64,000 bases of DNA. Origin: Pseudomonas marginalis. GTDB lineage: Bacteria; Pseudomonadota; Gammaproteobacteria; Pseudomonadales; Pseudomonadaceae. Below are positions 26,051 through 34,627 of this stretch, piece by piece; position 1 is the stretch's first letter; each line of letters begins with the position of its first letter. Location of the stretch: positions 4,415,501 through 4,479,500 of the forward strand of contig NZ_FNSU01000003.1 of assembly GCF_900105325.1 (NCBI RefSeq), in the 5' to 3' direction. The notes beneath the pieces were generated by a model that was given only the letters and a program-made list of their open reading frames with translations, made no database searches and was not told where the DNA came from. The position numbers and the translations under genes were made by a program.

Positions 26051-26557
26051 ATGTCCCCTTCTTCACACACGGCTGCGGTTCAGAACATCTACGAGCAGCA
26101 CCACTCCTGGTTGCACGGGTGGCTCAAAGGTAAGTTGCATAACGCCTGCGATGCAGCCGATGTGGCGCACGATACGTTCGTGCGCATTCTGGGTGGGCGG
26201 CATGCGGCGCAGATCGTTGAACCGCGTGACTACCTGGCGACCATCGCCAGGGGCCTGGTGATTGACCGTTATCGCCGGCATGCCATCGAACAGGCCTACA
26301 AGCAAACCTTGGCCGAACGGCCTGAAGCCACGGCCATCAATGAAGAAGACAAAGCCATCATCATCGAGACGCTGGTGGCTGTGGATAAAGCCCTGTCCGG
26401 ACTCGGTGAGCGAGCGCGACGGATCTTCCTGTTGTCGCAGATCGAGGGGCTGACTTATCAACAGATCGCCGATGAACTGCAGGTGTCGCTGACCACGGTG
26501 AAGAAGCACATGATCCGTGCATTGACTGAATGCTCGCTGATCATGGCCAGCCTGTAA
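26051..26557 (+). CDS. FecI-family ECF sigma factor
   Basis: This 168-residue sigma factor has region 2 (IYEQHHSWLHGWLKGKLHNACDAADVAHDTFVRIL) and region 4 with the helix-turn-helix EGLTYQQIADELQVSLTTVKKHM. FecI-type factors are released by their FecR partner when a siderophore receptor is occupied, and then switch on the receptor gene. The ATG at 26051 is preferred to a TTG four codons upstream. Its stop overlaps the fecR start by one base (TAATG). Confidence 0.95.
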   Translation: MSPSSHTAAVQNIYEQHHSWLHGWLKGKLHNACDAADVAHDTFVRILGGRHAAQIVEPRDYLATIARGLVIDRYRRHAIEQAYKQTLAERPEATAINEEDKAIIIETLVAVDKALSGLGERARRIFLLSQIEGLTYQQIADELQVSLTTVKKHMIRALTECSLIMASL

Positions 26558-27501
26558 TGGCCGCCCCCGATCGCAAGACCTTCGAGGCCGCTGCTCACTG
26601 GTATGTACAGTTTCAATCCCAAACGCCTACGGCTGCTGAACGCCTTGCCTGGCAACAATGGCTCAGCGGCGATCCGTCCCATCAGGCGGCGTGGAACCAG
26701 ATGGAGCAATTGCAGCGCAGTCTCGGCGCCCTGCCCCAGGATTTCACCCGCCGGGCATTGTCGGCCACGCAACAACGTCGTCAGGTATTGAAGTGGATGC
26801 TGGTAATGGGCGGTACCGGGTGCCTGGGCTGGAATGTCCAGCAACACACCTCCCTGGGCAATGTATGGGCCGACTACCGGACGTCTGTGGGTGAACGCCG
26901 GCGTATCGCATTGGCTGACGGCACACGGATTGATCTGAATACCAGCACGGCGATTGACGTGATATTCGACGGGCGCCAACGTTTGATCCGGCTGCGTGAA
27001 GGTGAAGTACTTATCCACACCGGCAAGTTGGGCGGGCACACGCCCTTTTATGTCGAAACCCGCCAAGGCCGAGTCCAGGCACTGGGTACTCGGTTTACAG
27101 TGCGCCAGCTGCCAGATTCCACGCGTGTCGGTGTTCTGAAGGATCGCGTGAGTGTGTCCCCTGGTGACCGGCCCAACCATGCTCGACTGCTCGGTGCCGG
27201 TGAAAGCGCTGACTTTGATCGTCAAAACATAGGGCTTGACCACACGTATAGCGGATCCCAGGCAGCCTGGGTCGATGGGCAGCTGATCGTATTGGATGCT
27301 CGCCTCGGGGATGTGATCGAAGACCTTTCCCGCTACCGTGCCGGTGTCCTGAAATGCGACTTGGCTTGTGCACGCCTACGTGTTTCCGGGACTTTCCGCC
27401 TGGATTCCACCGATGCGGTACTGGCGAATCTGCAGGCAACCTTGCCCATTCAGGTGAAATACTTCACTCGCTATTGGGTTTCGGTGGAGCGAATCGCCTG
27501 A
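26557..27501 (+). CDS. FecR-family anti-sigma / signal-transfer protein
   Basis: The 314-residue protein begins with a cytoplasmic FecR N-terminal domain (AAAHWYVQFQSQTPTAAERLAWQQWLSG). Next comes a hydrophobic, weakly membrane-like segment near residues 75-90 (LKWMLVMGGTGCLGW) and a periplasmic FecR domain with RIALADGTRIDLNTSTAIDV. It would hold the sigma factor in check and receive the signal from the TonB receptor's N-terminal domain. The ATG at 26557 overlaps the sigma stop; an earlier in-frame start at 26530 lies inside the sigma gene. Confidence 0.95.
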   Translation: MAAPDRKTFEAAAHWYVQFQSQTPTAAERLAWQQWLSGDPSHQAAWNQMEQLQRSLGALPQDFTRRALSATQQRRQVLKWMLVMGGTGCLGWNVQQHTSLGNVWADYRTSVGERRRIALADGTRIDLNTSTAIDVIFDGRQRLIRLREGEVLIHTGKLGGHTPFYVETRQGRVQALGTRFTVRQLPDSTRVGVLKDRVSVSPGDRPNHARLLGAGESADFDRQNIGLDHTYSGSQAAWVDGQLIVLDARLGDVIEDLSRYRAGVLKCDLACARLRVSGTFRLDSTDAVLANLQATLPIQVKYFTRYWVSVERIA

Positions 27502-27593
27502 TCGCAAAAAATATCCTCACAAGGGGTTATCTTTTTTTTACCTGGCACGGCCCTAAAGGTAATCACGACGCCACCTTCAGGGCTTACCCACCT

Positions 27594-30032
27594 ATGCGCC
27601 TTCGCACCAAGCTCCGCCAGCGACTTTCCTACCACGGTATGACGTGCAGCCTACTGCTCGGCACGGCAGCCACAGCCGGTGTTTTGCTATCCAGTGACGC
27701 CATGGCCGCCAGCGCGGTGCAGCATTACGTCATTGCGGCCGGTCCCCTGGACAATGCCTTGAGCCAATTTGCCGCCAGGGCGAATGTGATTCTGTCTTTC
27801 TCGCCCCAGCAAACCGCGCGCTTGAATACAACCGGGCTGGAAGGTGACTATTCGGTTGAGCAAGGCTTTGCATTGTTGCTGCAGAACTCGGGGTTACAAG
27901 CGCTGGTCCAGGCGCCTGGCAGCTATGTCCTGCAGGCCATTCCTACAGGGCAACTCACGCTCGCGCCCACCACGGTCAGCACTTATCAACAGGCTGGGTT
28001 CACTCAGGAGATTGCCGGGGATGTGGGCTACAAAGCGCAAAACAGCCGTATCGGTACCAAGACCAGCACACCTCTGTCGGAAACACCGCGTTCGGTATCG
28101 GTCGTCACCGGCCAGCGCATCAAGGACCAGAAGTCGCAGACCCTGACTGAAGTATTGGGCTACGTGCCAGGTATTTTCGCGCCACCCTTTGCTGCTGGCG
28201 ACGGTCTCGCGGGTGACTTGTTCTTCATCCGCGGTTTCAATGCCACGGATTACGGCTACGGCCTGCTGCGAGATGGCCTGCGCGTACAAGGCAATCGGTA
28301 CGACACCACCAGTGAGCCTTATGGCCTGGAGCGGGTCGAAATCTTCCGTGGGCCCTCTTCCCTGCTGTACGGTGAAAACGCGCCTGGGGGCTTAGTGAAC
28401 CTGGTGAGCAAACATCCGACTGCCACGCCGCAGGGTGAAGTGCAGCTCGGTTATGGCTCGAATAATCGGCGTCAGTTGGGTGTGGATATCTCTGGTCCAC
28501 TCAACGATAGCGGCAATATCCTTGGTCGGGTGGTGATGCTCGGCCGCAAGTCTGATACGCAGACTGACCATGTTCCTGATGATCGCCTGTACATCGCGCC
28601 TTCATTGACCCTGAATTTCGACGACTTCAACACGCTCACTCTGTTGGCCAATTACCAAAAGGACCACACCAATCTCGAACTCGGCCTACCCGCCGCGGGG
28701 ACCTTGCTTACAAATCCGAACGGAAAGCTGTCCAAGCACACCATGCTCGGCGACCCGGACTGGAATACGTTCGAACGTGAAGCCTGGAGCAGCGGCTACG
28801 AATTCAGCCACAGCTTCAATGATGAGTGGCAGTTCCGCCAGAACTCGCGGTACATGCAATCGCGCATCAACCGTCATGAAACCTGGCCGGGCACATTGAA
28901 CAATGGCGGTTTCGGCACCCAACTGAACATGACGGCCTACGACCGCTACAACAAATCGATGGTCTACTCCCTGGATAACCAGTTGGAAGGCAAATTCCAG
29001 GTCGGGGACCTGGAAAATACGGTGCTGTTCGGCGCCAGTTATGACCGCACCTCGTTCAACCAGGATTGGGACGCAGGCTTCGCCGGCACCATCAATGTGT
29101 ATAACCCCGTGTACCTGCGTGAGCCGCTTACCCCGGTGGCTGTGCAAAACACCTTGCTCGAGCAGCAGATGAAGGGTGTTTATGCACAAATCCAGAGCAA
29201 GTATGACCACTGGTTGTTCCTGCTGGGTGGCCGCCAGGACTGGGTCGACAGTGATTTCCGCGACAAGGTCAACAAGGCCAGCAATACCGGCTCCGAAGAC
29301 CGCAAGTTTACCTACCAGGGCGGGGTGATGTACCAGTTCGACAACGGCCTGACGCCGTACGTCAGCTACTCCACCGCATTTGTGCCTGTACAGCAGATCT
29401 CCAACGCCGGTTCACCGTTGAAGCCGATCACCAGCAGTCAGTACGAAGTGGGTGTGAAGTACGAACCGGTCGGCTGGGATACAGCGATGACCCTGTCGGT
29501 GTATGACTTGCGCAAGGAAGATGACACCTACCTCGACGCCACCACCAACAGCTACCGCCAGGTGGGCGAAAGCCGGGCTAAAGGTGCTGAGGTCGAGGTG
29601 AACAGCAACATCACGCCCAACCTGAATGTGACCGCAGCCTACACCTACACTGACGCTCGTATTACCAAGGACTCGGCTACCTCGCTGGTCGAGGGGCATC
29701 AGATGACGGGGGTTCCGCGCAACCAGGCCTCGATGTGGGGCAAGTACCGCTTCCTCGATGGCCAACTCAAGGGCCTGTCCCTGGGCGGCGGTGTGCGCTA
29801 TTTCGACAGTACGTTTTCTTACACCCAGCCAAGCCTGTACGGAAAGCTGGATGCTGGGAGCGTCACTCTGGTGGACGCAGCCGTCGGCTATCAGATCGAC
29901 AAGCACTGGTCAGTGGACGTGAACGCCAAGAACCTGTTCGACAAGGAGTATGTTTCTGGCTGCAACGACGCGGGCCGCTGCTACTGGGGTGACAGTCGTA
30001 CACTGCTTGGGACTGTTTCGTACAACTGGTGA
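27594..30032 (+). CDS. TonB-dependent siderophore receptor with signalling domain
   Basis: The 812-residue outer-membrane receptor starts at ATG 27594 with a signal peptide ending near AMA-ASA (about residue 40). A secretin/TonB N-terminal signalling domain follows (YVIAAGPLDNALSQFAARAN), then a plug domain with SVSVVTGQRIKDQ and a 22-strand barrel ending in SYNW with the terminal aromatic residue. The signalling domain, together with the FecI and FecR genes just upstream, marks it as a transducer that induces its own synthesis. Its siderophore cannot be read from the sequence. The 92 bases after fecR hold its promoter. Confidence 0.93.
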   Translation: MRLRTKLRQRLSYHGMTCSLLLGTAATAGVLLSSDAMAASAVQHYVIAAGPLDNALSQFAARANVILSFSPQQTARLNTTGLEGDYSVEQGFALLLQNSGLQALVQAPGSYVLQAIPTGQLTLAPTTVSTYQQAGFTQEIAGDVGYKAQNSRIGTKTSTPLSETPRSVSVVTGQRIKDQKSQTLTEVLGYVPGIFAPPFAAGDGLAGDLFFIRGFNATDYGYGLLRDGLRVQGNRYDTTSEPYGLERVEIFRGPSSLLYGENAPGGLVNLVSKHPTATPQGEVQLGYGSNNRRQLGVDISGPLNDSGNILGRVVMLGRKSDTQTDHVPDDRLYIAPSLTLNFDDFNTLTLLANYQKDHTNLELGLPAAGTLLTNPNGKLSKHTMLGDPDWNTFEREAWSSGYEFSHSFNDEWQFRQNSRYMQSRINRHETWPGTLNNGGFGTQLNMTAYDRYNKSMVYSLDNQLEGKFQVGDLENTVLFGASYDRTSFNQDWDAGFAGTINVYNPVYLREPLTPVAVQNTLLEQQMKGVYAQIQSKYDHWLFLLGGRQDWVDSDFRDKVNKASNTGSEDRKFTYQGGVMYQFDNGLTPYVSYSTAFVPVQQISNAGSPLKPITSSQYEVGVKYEPVGWDTAMTLSVYDLRKEDDTYLDATTNSYRQVGESRAKGAEVEVNSNITPNLNVTAAYTYTDARITKDSATSLVEGHQMTGVPRNQASMWGKYRFLDGQLKGLSLGGGVRYFDSTFSYTQPSLYGKLDAGSVTLVDAAVGYQIDKHWSVDVNAKNLFDKEYVSGCNDAGRCYWGDSRTLLGTVSYNW

Positions 30033-30040
30033 TGGATGAT

Positions 30041-30070
30041 GGCCTGAAGAATCAAAATGCTCTTCAGGCC
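30041..30070. terminator. Hairpin between the convergent TonB receptor and mnmE genes
   Basis: GGCCTGAAGA (30041-30050) and TCTTCAGGCC (30061-30070) form a perfect 10-bp stem with a 10-base loop. No clear U-run follows, so it may act in both directions only weakly. Confidence 0.55.
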
Positions 30071-30092
30071 GCTATCGCTGGCAAGCCTGCTG

Positions 30093-31463
30093 CTACTTGC
30101 CGATACAGAAGCTGGAGAAGATCCGTCCCAACAAATCATCGGAGCTGAATGCGCCGGTGATTTCTCCCAACAGCTGCTGCGCCTGGCGAAGATCCTCAGC
30201 CAGCAGCTCCCCCGCCCCCGCCAAGGTCAACTGCGCCCGGCCGTGCTCCAATGCCGCGCTTGCATGGCGCAGCGCCTCCAGGTGCCTGCGGCGCGCACTG
30301 AAGCTGCTTTCCGACGTCTGCTCGTAACCCATGCAGGCCTTGAGATGCTCACGCAGCAATTCCAGGCCCTCCCCCGCAGACTTGGCGCTCAGGCTGATAG
30401 TGACGTGGCCATCAGCGCTGGTTTCCATCGCAATGGCTTCACCCGTCAGGTCGGCTTTGTTACGAATCAAGGTGACTTTGGCCGGGTCCGGCCGTTGCTC
30501 GAGGAATTCCGGCCACAATGCAAAAGGATCCACAGCCTCCGGCGCGGTGGCGTCCACCACCAGCAGTACCCGGTCCGCTTCGCCGATGGCTTTGAGCGCG
30601 CGTTCCACGCCGATCTTTTCAACCTGGTCATCGGTATCGCGTAAACCGGCGGTGTCGACGACGTGCAACGGCATGCCATCGATGTGGATATGTTCGCGCA
30701 GGATATCCCGGGTGGTGCCGGCGATCTCGGTGACAATGGCTGCTTCACGCCCCGCCAGCGCATTGAGCAGGCTGGATTTGCCGGCATTGGGACGCCCAGC
30801 GATCACGACGGTCATCCCGTCTCGCAGCAACGCGCCTTGCCCGGCTTCCCGCAGGACTGTGGATAACTCATCACGGACCTTATCCAGCATCGCCAATACA
30901 TGGCCATCGGCAAGGAAGTCGATTTCCTCTTCAGGAAAATCAATCGCCGCCTCGACGTAGATGCGCAGGCTGATCAACTGTTCGGTCAAGTTATGCACAC
31001 GCAGGGAAAAAGCGCCCTGCAGAGAGCGCAGCGCATTGCGTGCAGCTTGCGCAGAACTGGCCTCGATCAAATCGGCAATCGCCTCGGCCTGTGCCAGGTC
31101 GAGCTTGTCGTTGAGGAATGCCCGCTCACTGAACTCACCTGGGCGAGCCAGGCGGCAACCCAACTGCAGGCAGCGTTGCAGCAACATATCCAGAACGACC
31201 GGGCCGCCGTGCCCCTGCAATTCCAGTACGTCTTCACCCGTGAAGGAGTTAGGTCCCGGGAAATACAGGGCCAGGCCTTCGTCCAATACTTCCTCACCAG
31301 AGCCGAGGAAGGGGCCGTAATGGGCATAGCGCGGCTTCAACTCACGCCCGCTGATGGCCTTCGCGGCAATCCCGGCGAGCGGTCCGGAAATACGAACGAT
31401 ACCGACACCGCCGCGACCCTGAGCGGTAGCGACAGCAGCGATGGTTTCACGAGGAGCGCTCAT
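30093..31463 (-). CDS. mnmE: tRNA modification GTPase MnmE (TrmE)
   Basis: MnmE is the GTPase partner of MnmG for U34 modification. The 456-residue protein starts with a tetrahydrofolate-binding domain (ETIAAVATAQGRGGVGIVRISG) and has a G domain with the P-loop GRPNAGKSS. It ends in the catalytic C-terminal motif FCIGK. It follows yidC and lies convergent to the TonB receptor gene. Confidence 0.99.
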   Translation of the reverse strand: MSAPRETIAAVATAQGRGGVGIVRISGPLAGIAAKAISGRELKPRYAHYGPFLGSGEEVLDEGLALYFPGPNSFTGEDVLELQGHGGPVVLDMLLQRCLQLGCRLARPGEFSERAFLNDKLDLAQAEAIADLIEASSAQAARNALRSLQGAFSLRVHNLTEQLISLRIYVEAAIDFPEEEIDFLADGHVLAMLDKVRDELSTVLREAGQGALLRDGMTVVIAGRPNAGKSSLLNALAGREAAIVTEIAGTTRDILREHIHIDGMPLHVVDTAGLRDTDDQVEKIGVERALKAIGEADRVLLVVDATAPEAVDPFALWPEFLEQRPDPAKVTLIRNKADLTGEAIAMETSADGHVTISLSAKSAGEGLELLREHLKACMGYEQTSESSFSARRRHLEALRHASAALEHGRAQLTLAGAGELLAEDLRQAQQLLGEITGAFSSDDLLGRIFSSFCIGK

Positions 31464-31498
31464 CAGCAGGTTCCAGAATAAAAGTGACGGAAAGCAAA

Positions 31499-31518
31499 AC
31501 GCCCCACTAGGGGGCGTC
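31499..31518 (-). terminator. Terminator-like hairpin between yidC and mnmE
   Basis: ACGCCCC and GGGGCGT pair around a short loop, with TTTTGCTTT following on the minus strand. It may attenuate read-through from the rpmH-rnpA-yidD-yidC operon into mnmE. Confidence 0.6.
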
Positions 31519-31542
31519 TTGAGTGGTTATCCACAGAGTAAA

Positions 31543-33246
31543 TTACGCCTCGGCTTTTTTGGTAGCCGCTTCGATTTTACGTGTGATGTACCACTGTTGA
31601 GAGATCGACAACACGTTGTTGACCACCCAGTACAGAACCAGGCCAGCCGGGAACCACAGGAAGAAGAAGGTGAAGATGATTGGCATCATTTTCATCACCT
31701 TGGCCTGCATCGGATCCGGCGGCGTCGGGTTCAGGCGCTGCTGGATAAACATGGTCGCGCCCATGATGATCGGCAGGATAAAGAACGGGTCTTTGATCGA
31801 CAGGTCAGTTATCCACAGCATGAACGGTGCCTGGCGCATTTCCACGCTTTCCAGGAGTACCCAGTACAGCGACAGGAATACCGGCATCTGTACCAGAATC
31901 GGCAAGCATCCACCCAGCGGGTTGATCTTCTCTTTCTTGTACAGCTCCATCATGGCCTGCGACATTTTCTGCCGGTCATCGCCATGTTGTTCTTTCAGCG
32001 CGGCCAGTTTAGGCGCCACGGCACGCATACGCGCCATCGACTTGTAGCTGGCGGCCGACAGTGGGAAGAAGATCCCCTTGATCAGCATGGTCAGGAAGAT
32101 GATCGACCAGCCCCAGTTACCGACGATGCTGTGGATATGTTGCAGCAGCCAGAAGATCGGCTGGGCAATGAACCACAGGATGCCGTAGTCCACAGTCAGT
32201 TCCAGACCTGGGGACAACTCTTTCAGCACCGCCTGGCTTTTCGGGCCGGCGTACAGGGTAGCGCTGGTTTCAGCCTTGGCACCTGGAGCCACGGTCAACG
32301 CCGGGCCGGTGTAGCCGATGATGTAGTTGCCTTTGCTGTCCTTGCGCGCCAGTACTGCATTGTTCTGGCCGGGCTGAGGAATCCACGCGGTCACAAAGTA
32401 GTGTTGCAGCCAGGCTACCCAGCCACCGTTCACGTTATAGGTGATCGGCGCCTTGGTTTTGTCTTCGGCCACTTTATCCATGTCTTTCATGGATACTTTT
32501 TTGTACGGCTCCGAACTTGTCCACAGGGCAGCGCCCAGGTAAGTCGCGGTACCCGTCGCAGTGCTGGACGATGGATCGGAACTGGCGTCACGCTTGAGCT
32601 GCGCAAACATTGCGCCGGTCCAAGGCTGGGCGCTCTGGTTGTCGATCAAATAGGTGACAACGATGTCGTACAGGCCGCGCTTGAGTGTGAAGCGCTTGAT
32701 GTAGTTGACGCCGTCCTTGCTGAACTTCAAGTCCACGACCAGTTGGTCTTGGCCATCTGCCAGTTGATAGCTCTTCTTCTCCGCAGAGAAAATCGGACGA
32801 CCGGTTGCACTCGCATCAGGGCCGTTGGTACCGATCAGGCCACTTTGTGCCTGGTAAACACGTTCGCCACCGTTATCGAACAACTGGAATGGGATTTCCG
32901 GGTGATCCTGACGACGCGGATACAGCGGAAGTGTCAGCTTGGCAACATCGCCACCTTGCGGGTCGATAGCCAGGTCCAACACATCCGTCTTGATCTGGAT
33001 GAGGTCGGTGCTTGCGGCAACTGCAACTTCGGCAGGTGCTTTTGTTTCGCCCGCTGCCCGTGGAATGTCATCACTGGCGGCAGTATTGGTGCCACTTACT
33101 GTATCGGGAAGCCCCGCTGGAACAGCATTGGCAGCAACATTCTGAGTCGGCAGGGCAGCCTGGCCATAGTCCTGGTTCCACTTAAGGACCATGACGTAGG
33201 ACACGATTGCCAGGGCGACGATCAGGATCGTGCGTTTAATATCCAT
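31543..33246 (-). CDS. yidC: Membrane protein insertase YidC
   Basis: YidC inserts and folds inner-membrane proteins, including the c subunit of ATP synthase. The 567-residue protein has an N-terminal membrane anchor (ILIVALAIVSYVMVLKW), a large periplasmic beta domain, and the conserved C-terminal helices around GWSIIFLTMLIKGIFFPLS and PIIFTFFFLWFPAGLVLYWVVNN. It begins two bases after the yidD stop. Confidence 0.99.
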   Translation of the reverse strand: MDIKRTILIVALAIVSYVMVLKWNQDYGQAALPTQNVAANAVPAGLPDTVSGTNTAASDDIPRAAGETKAPAEVAVAASTDLIQIKTDVLDLAIDPQGGDVAKLTLPLYPRRQDHPEIPFQLFDNGGERVYQAQSGLIGTNGPDASATGRPIFSAEKKSYQLADGQDQLVVDLKFSKDGVNYIKRFTLKRGLYDIVVTYLIDNQSAQPWTGAMFAQLKRDASSDPSSSTATGTATYLGAALWTSSEPYKKVSMKDMDKVAEDKTKAPITYNVNGGWVAWLQHYFVTAWIPQPGQNNAVLARKDSKGNYIIGYTGPALTVAPGAKAETSATLYAGPKSQAVLKELSPGLELTVDYGILWFIAQPIFWLLQHIHSIVGNWGWSIIFLTMLIKGIFFPLSAASYKSMARMRAVAPKLAALKEQHGDDRQKMSQAMMELYKKEKINPLGGCLPILVQMPVFLSLYWVLLESVEMRQAPFMLWITDLSIKDPFFILPIIMGATMFIQQRLNPTPPDPMQAKVMKMMPIIFTFFFLWFPAGLVLYWVVNNVLSISQQWYITRKIEAATKKAEA

Positions 33247-33248
33247 GA

Positions 33249-33494
33249 TTACTCGGCCATCGAAGAAGAACGGGAGGTAGGGATAGGTGGAACCGGGTCA
33301 TAACCACCGGGATTCCACGGATGACAGCGACCTAAACGACGAAAGGTCAGCCAGCCACCGCGCAGAAGACCATGATTTTCTATGGCCTCTAACGCGTAGC
33401 AGGAACAACTGGGGTAGAAACGACAGTGGCTGGCCATCAGAGGACTAATGGCATAGCGATAAAACTGGATCGGAACGAGTGCCAGTTTACGCAT
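33249..33494 (-). CDS. yidD: Membrane protein insertion efficiency factor YidD
   Basis: The 81-residue protein has the family signature PLMASHCRFYPSCSCYALEAI with three cysteines and an N-terminal amphipathic helix (LVPIQFYRYAIS). It assists YidC-dependent insertion. It overlaps the rnpA 3' end by eight bases and the C-terminal tail is polar (PPIPTSRSSSMAE). Confidence 0.96.
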   Translation of the reverse strand: MRKLALVPIQFYRYAISPLMASHCRFYPSCSCYALEAIENHGLLRGGWLTFRRLGRCHPWNPGGYDPVPPIPTSRSSSMAE

Positions 33495-33891
33495 CGGTGC
33501 TGTCTACCCCTACAGTTTCGGTGCTGACTGCTGGTGCTGGTTTGTTGGTACGCGCCAGACGTTTCCAGAGCTTGCCGAAATGCTGAATCAATTCGGGGTT
33601 TTCTACATCCCCCAAGCCTTTGCGCGCGACGATAACAATATCCCAACCAACCAGAGTGTCCTGGTGGAGGCGAAACGATTCGCGCATCAGACGCTTGAGG
33701 CGATTGCGCTCAACGGAGAGCTTTACGCTCTTCTTGCCGATCACCAACCCGAGACGGGGGTGATCAAGATCGTTGTTACGCGCAAGGAGCAGGAGATTTT
33801 TCCCCGGAACCTTGCCGGTGGGGGAGTCAAAGACTGCCTTGAAGTGCCGGGGAGTTAGCAGACGCTTTTCCCGACTGAAGTCCTGACTCAC
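33487..33891 (-). CDS. rnpA: Ribonuclease P protein component
   Basis: RnpA is the protein cofactor of RNase P in tRNA 5' maturation. The GTG at 33891 gives 134 residues beginning M-SQDFSREKRLLTPRHFKAVF, the family start; a longer in-frame ORF reaching 33987 overlaps rpmH and is not used. The signature RNRLKRLMRESFRLH is present. It lies 16 bases after rpmH, the standard arrangement. Confidence 0.97.
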   Translation of the reverse strand: MSQDFSREKRLLTPRHFKAVFDSPTGKVPGKNLLLLARNNDLDHPRLGLVIGKKSVKLSVERNRLKRLMRESFRLHQDTLVGWDIVIVARKGLGDVENPELIQHFGKLWKRLARTNKPAPAVSTETVGVDSTDA

Positions 33892-33907
33892 CACCAGTAC
33901 CGGATTA

Positions 33908-34042
33908 TCAAACTGCCAGACGCGCACGACCTTTGGCGCGGCGACGCGACAGGACAGCACGGCCGTTCTTGGTAGCCATGCGAGCACGGAAGCCGTGGGT
34001 ACGGGCGCGTTTGATGGTGCTTGGTTGGAAAGTACGTTTCAT
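33908..34042 (-). CDS. rpmH: 50S ribosomal protein L34
   Basis: This 44-residue gene reads MKRTFQPSTIKRARTHGF followed by RARMATKNGRAVLSRRR and a basic end. It is the complete L34 sequence pattern of the large ribosomal subunit. It is the first gene of the rpmH-rnpA-yidD-yidC operon, transcribed away from oriC. Confidence 0.98.
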   Translation of the reverse strand: MKRTFQPSTIKRARTHGFRARMATKNGRAVLSRRRAKGRARLAV

Positions 34043-34627
34043 GGCGTTGTTACCTGGTTCGTCCACAACGGGCCGGAATGGCCCCCGTTTTAAGAGACCG
34101 GCGATTCTAGAGAAAGCAAGCCTCTAGGTCAATTTCCAACCAGCTTTTCCTTCAATTAGATCTTTACGGGCCTCCAGACCTTTTCTTTCCGTTCTGCTTC
34201 CATGAGCAATGCCATAGATATAAAAATAAAGAAGGAAGTTATTTAAAGCTTTTCTGTAAAGCTTATAAAAGCTAGGCAGGCCATCCTCTGTGGATAACTG
34301 CCTTAAGGCCATATTCCACGTGCTGTACAGAGAATGACAACATGGGGGAGAAGCGGTGCTCTGCCTGTGCTGCGCTGTCGGATAAGCTGTGTGTGGAATG
34401 GCATGTTATCCACAGGTCAGTTACCCACAGACTTTCGACCCCACTTTTACAACGAGCTCAGGCCCGCTTATCCACAGAGCTTATGCACAGACCATCTGTC
34501 GCATTTTTTGCAGTTAAGGCATTGATTTTGGCTGGCCTGTGAGCAACCTACATGTGGATAAGTGGGCTGCTGGCCGCTACAATGGCGGCTGTTTTTGCCT
34601 CACCGGCTTTCAACTTAGGGGATATCC
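34043..34627. other. oriC: Chromosomal replication origin oriC (rpmH-dnaA intergenic region)
   Basis: DnaA boxes TTATCCACA or single-mismatch forms lie at 34289-34297 (minus), 34406-34414, 34421-34429, 34468-34476, 34481-34489 and 34553-34561 (minus). The AT-rich stretch at about 34190-34275 is a candidate unwinding element. The position between rpmH and dnaA is that of the functional origin in Pseudomonas. Promoters of rpmH and dnaA must also lie here. I see no credible gene in it. Confidence 0.92.
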
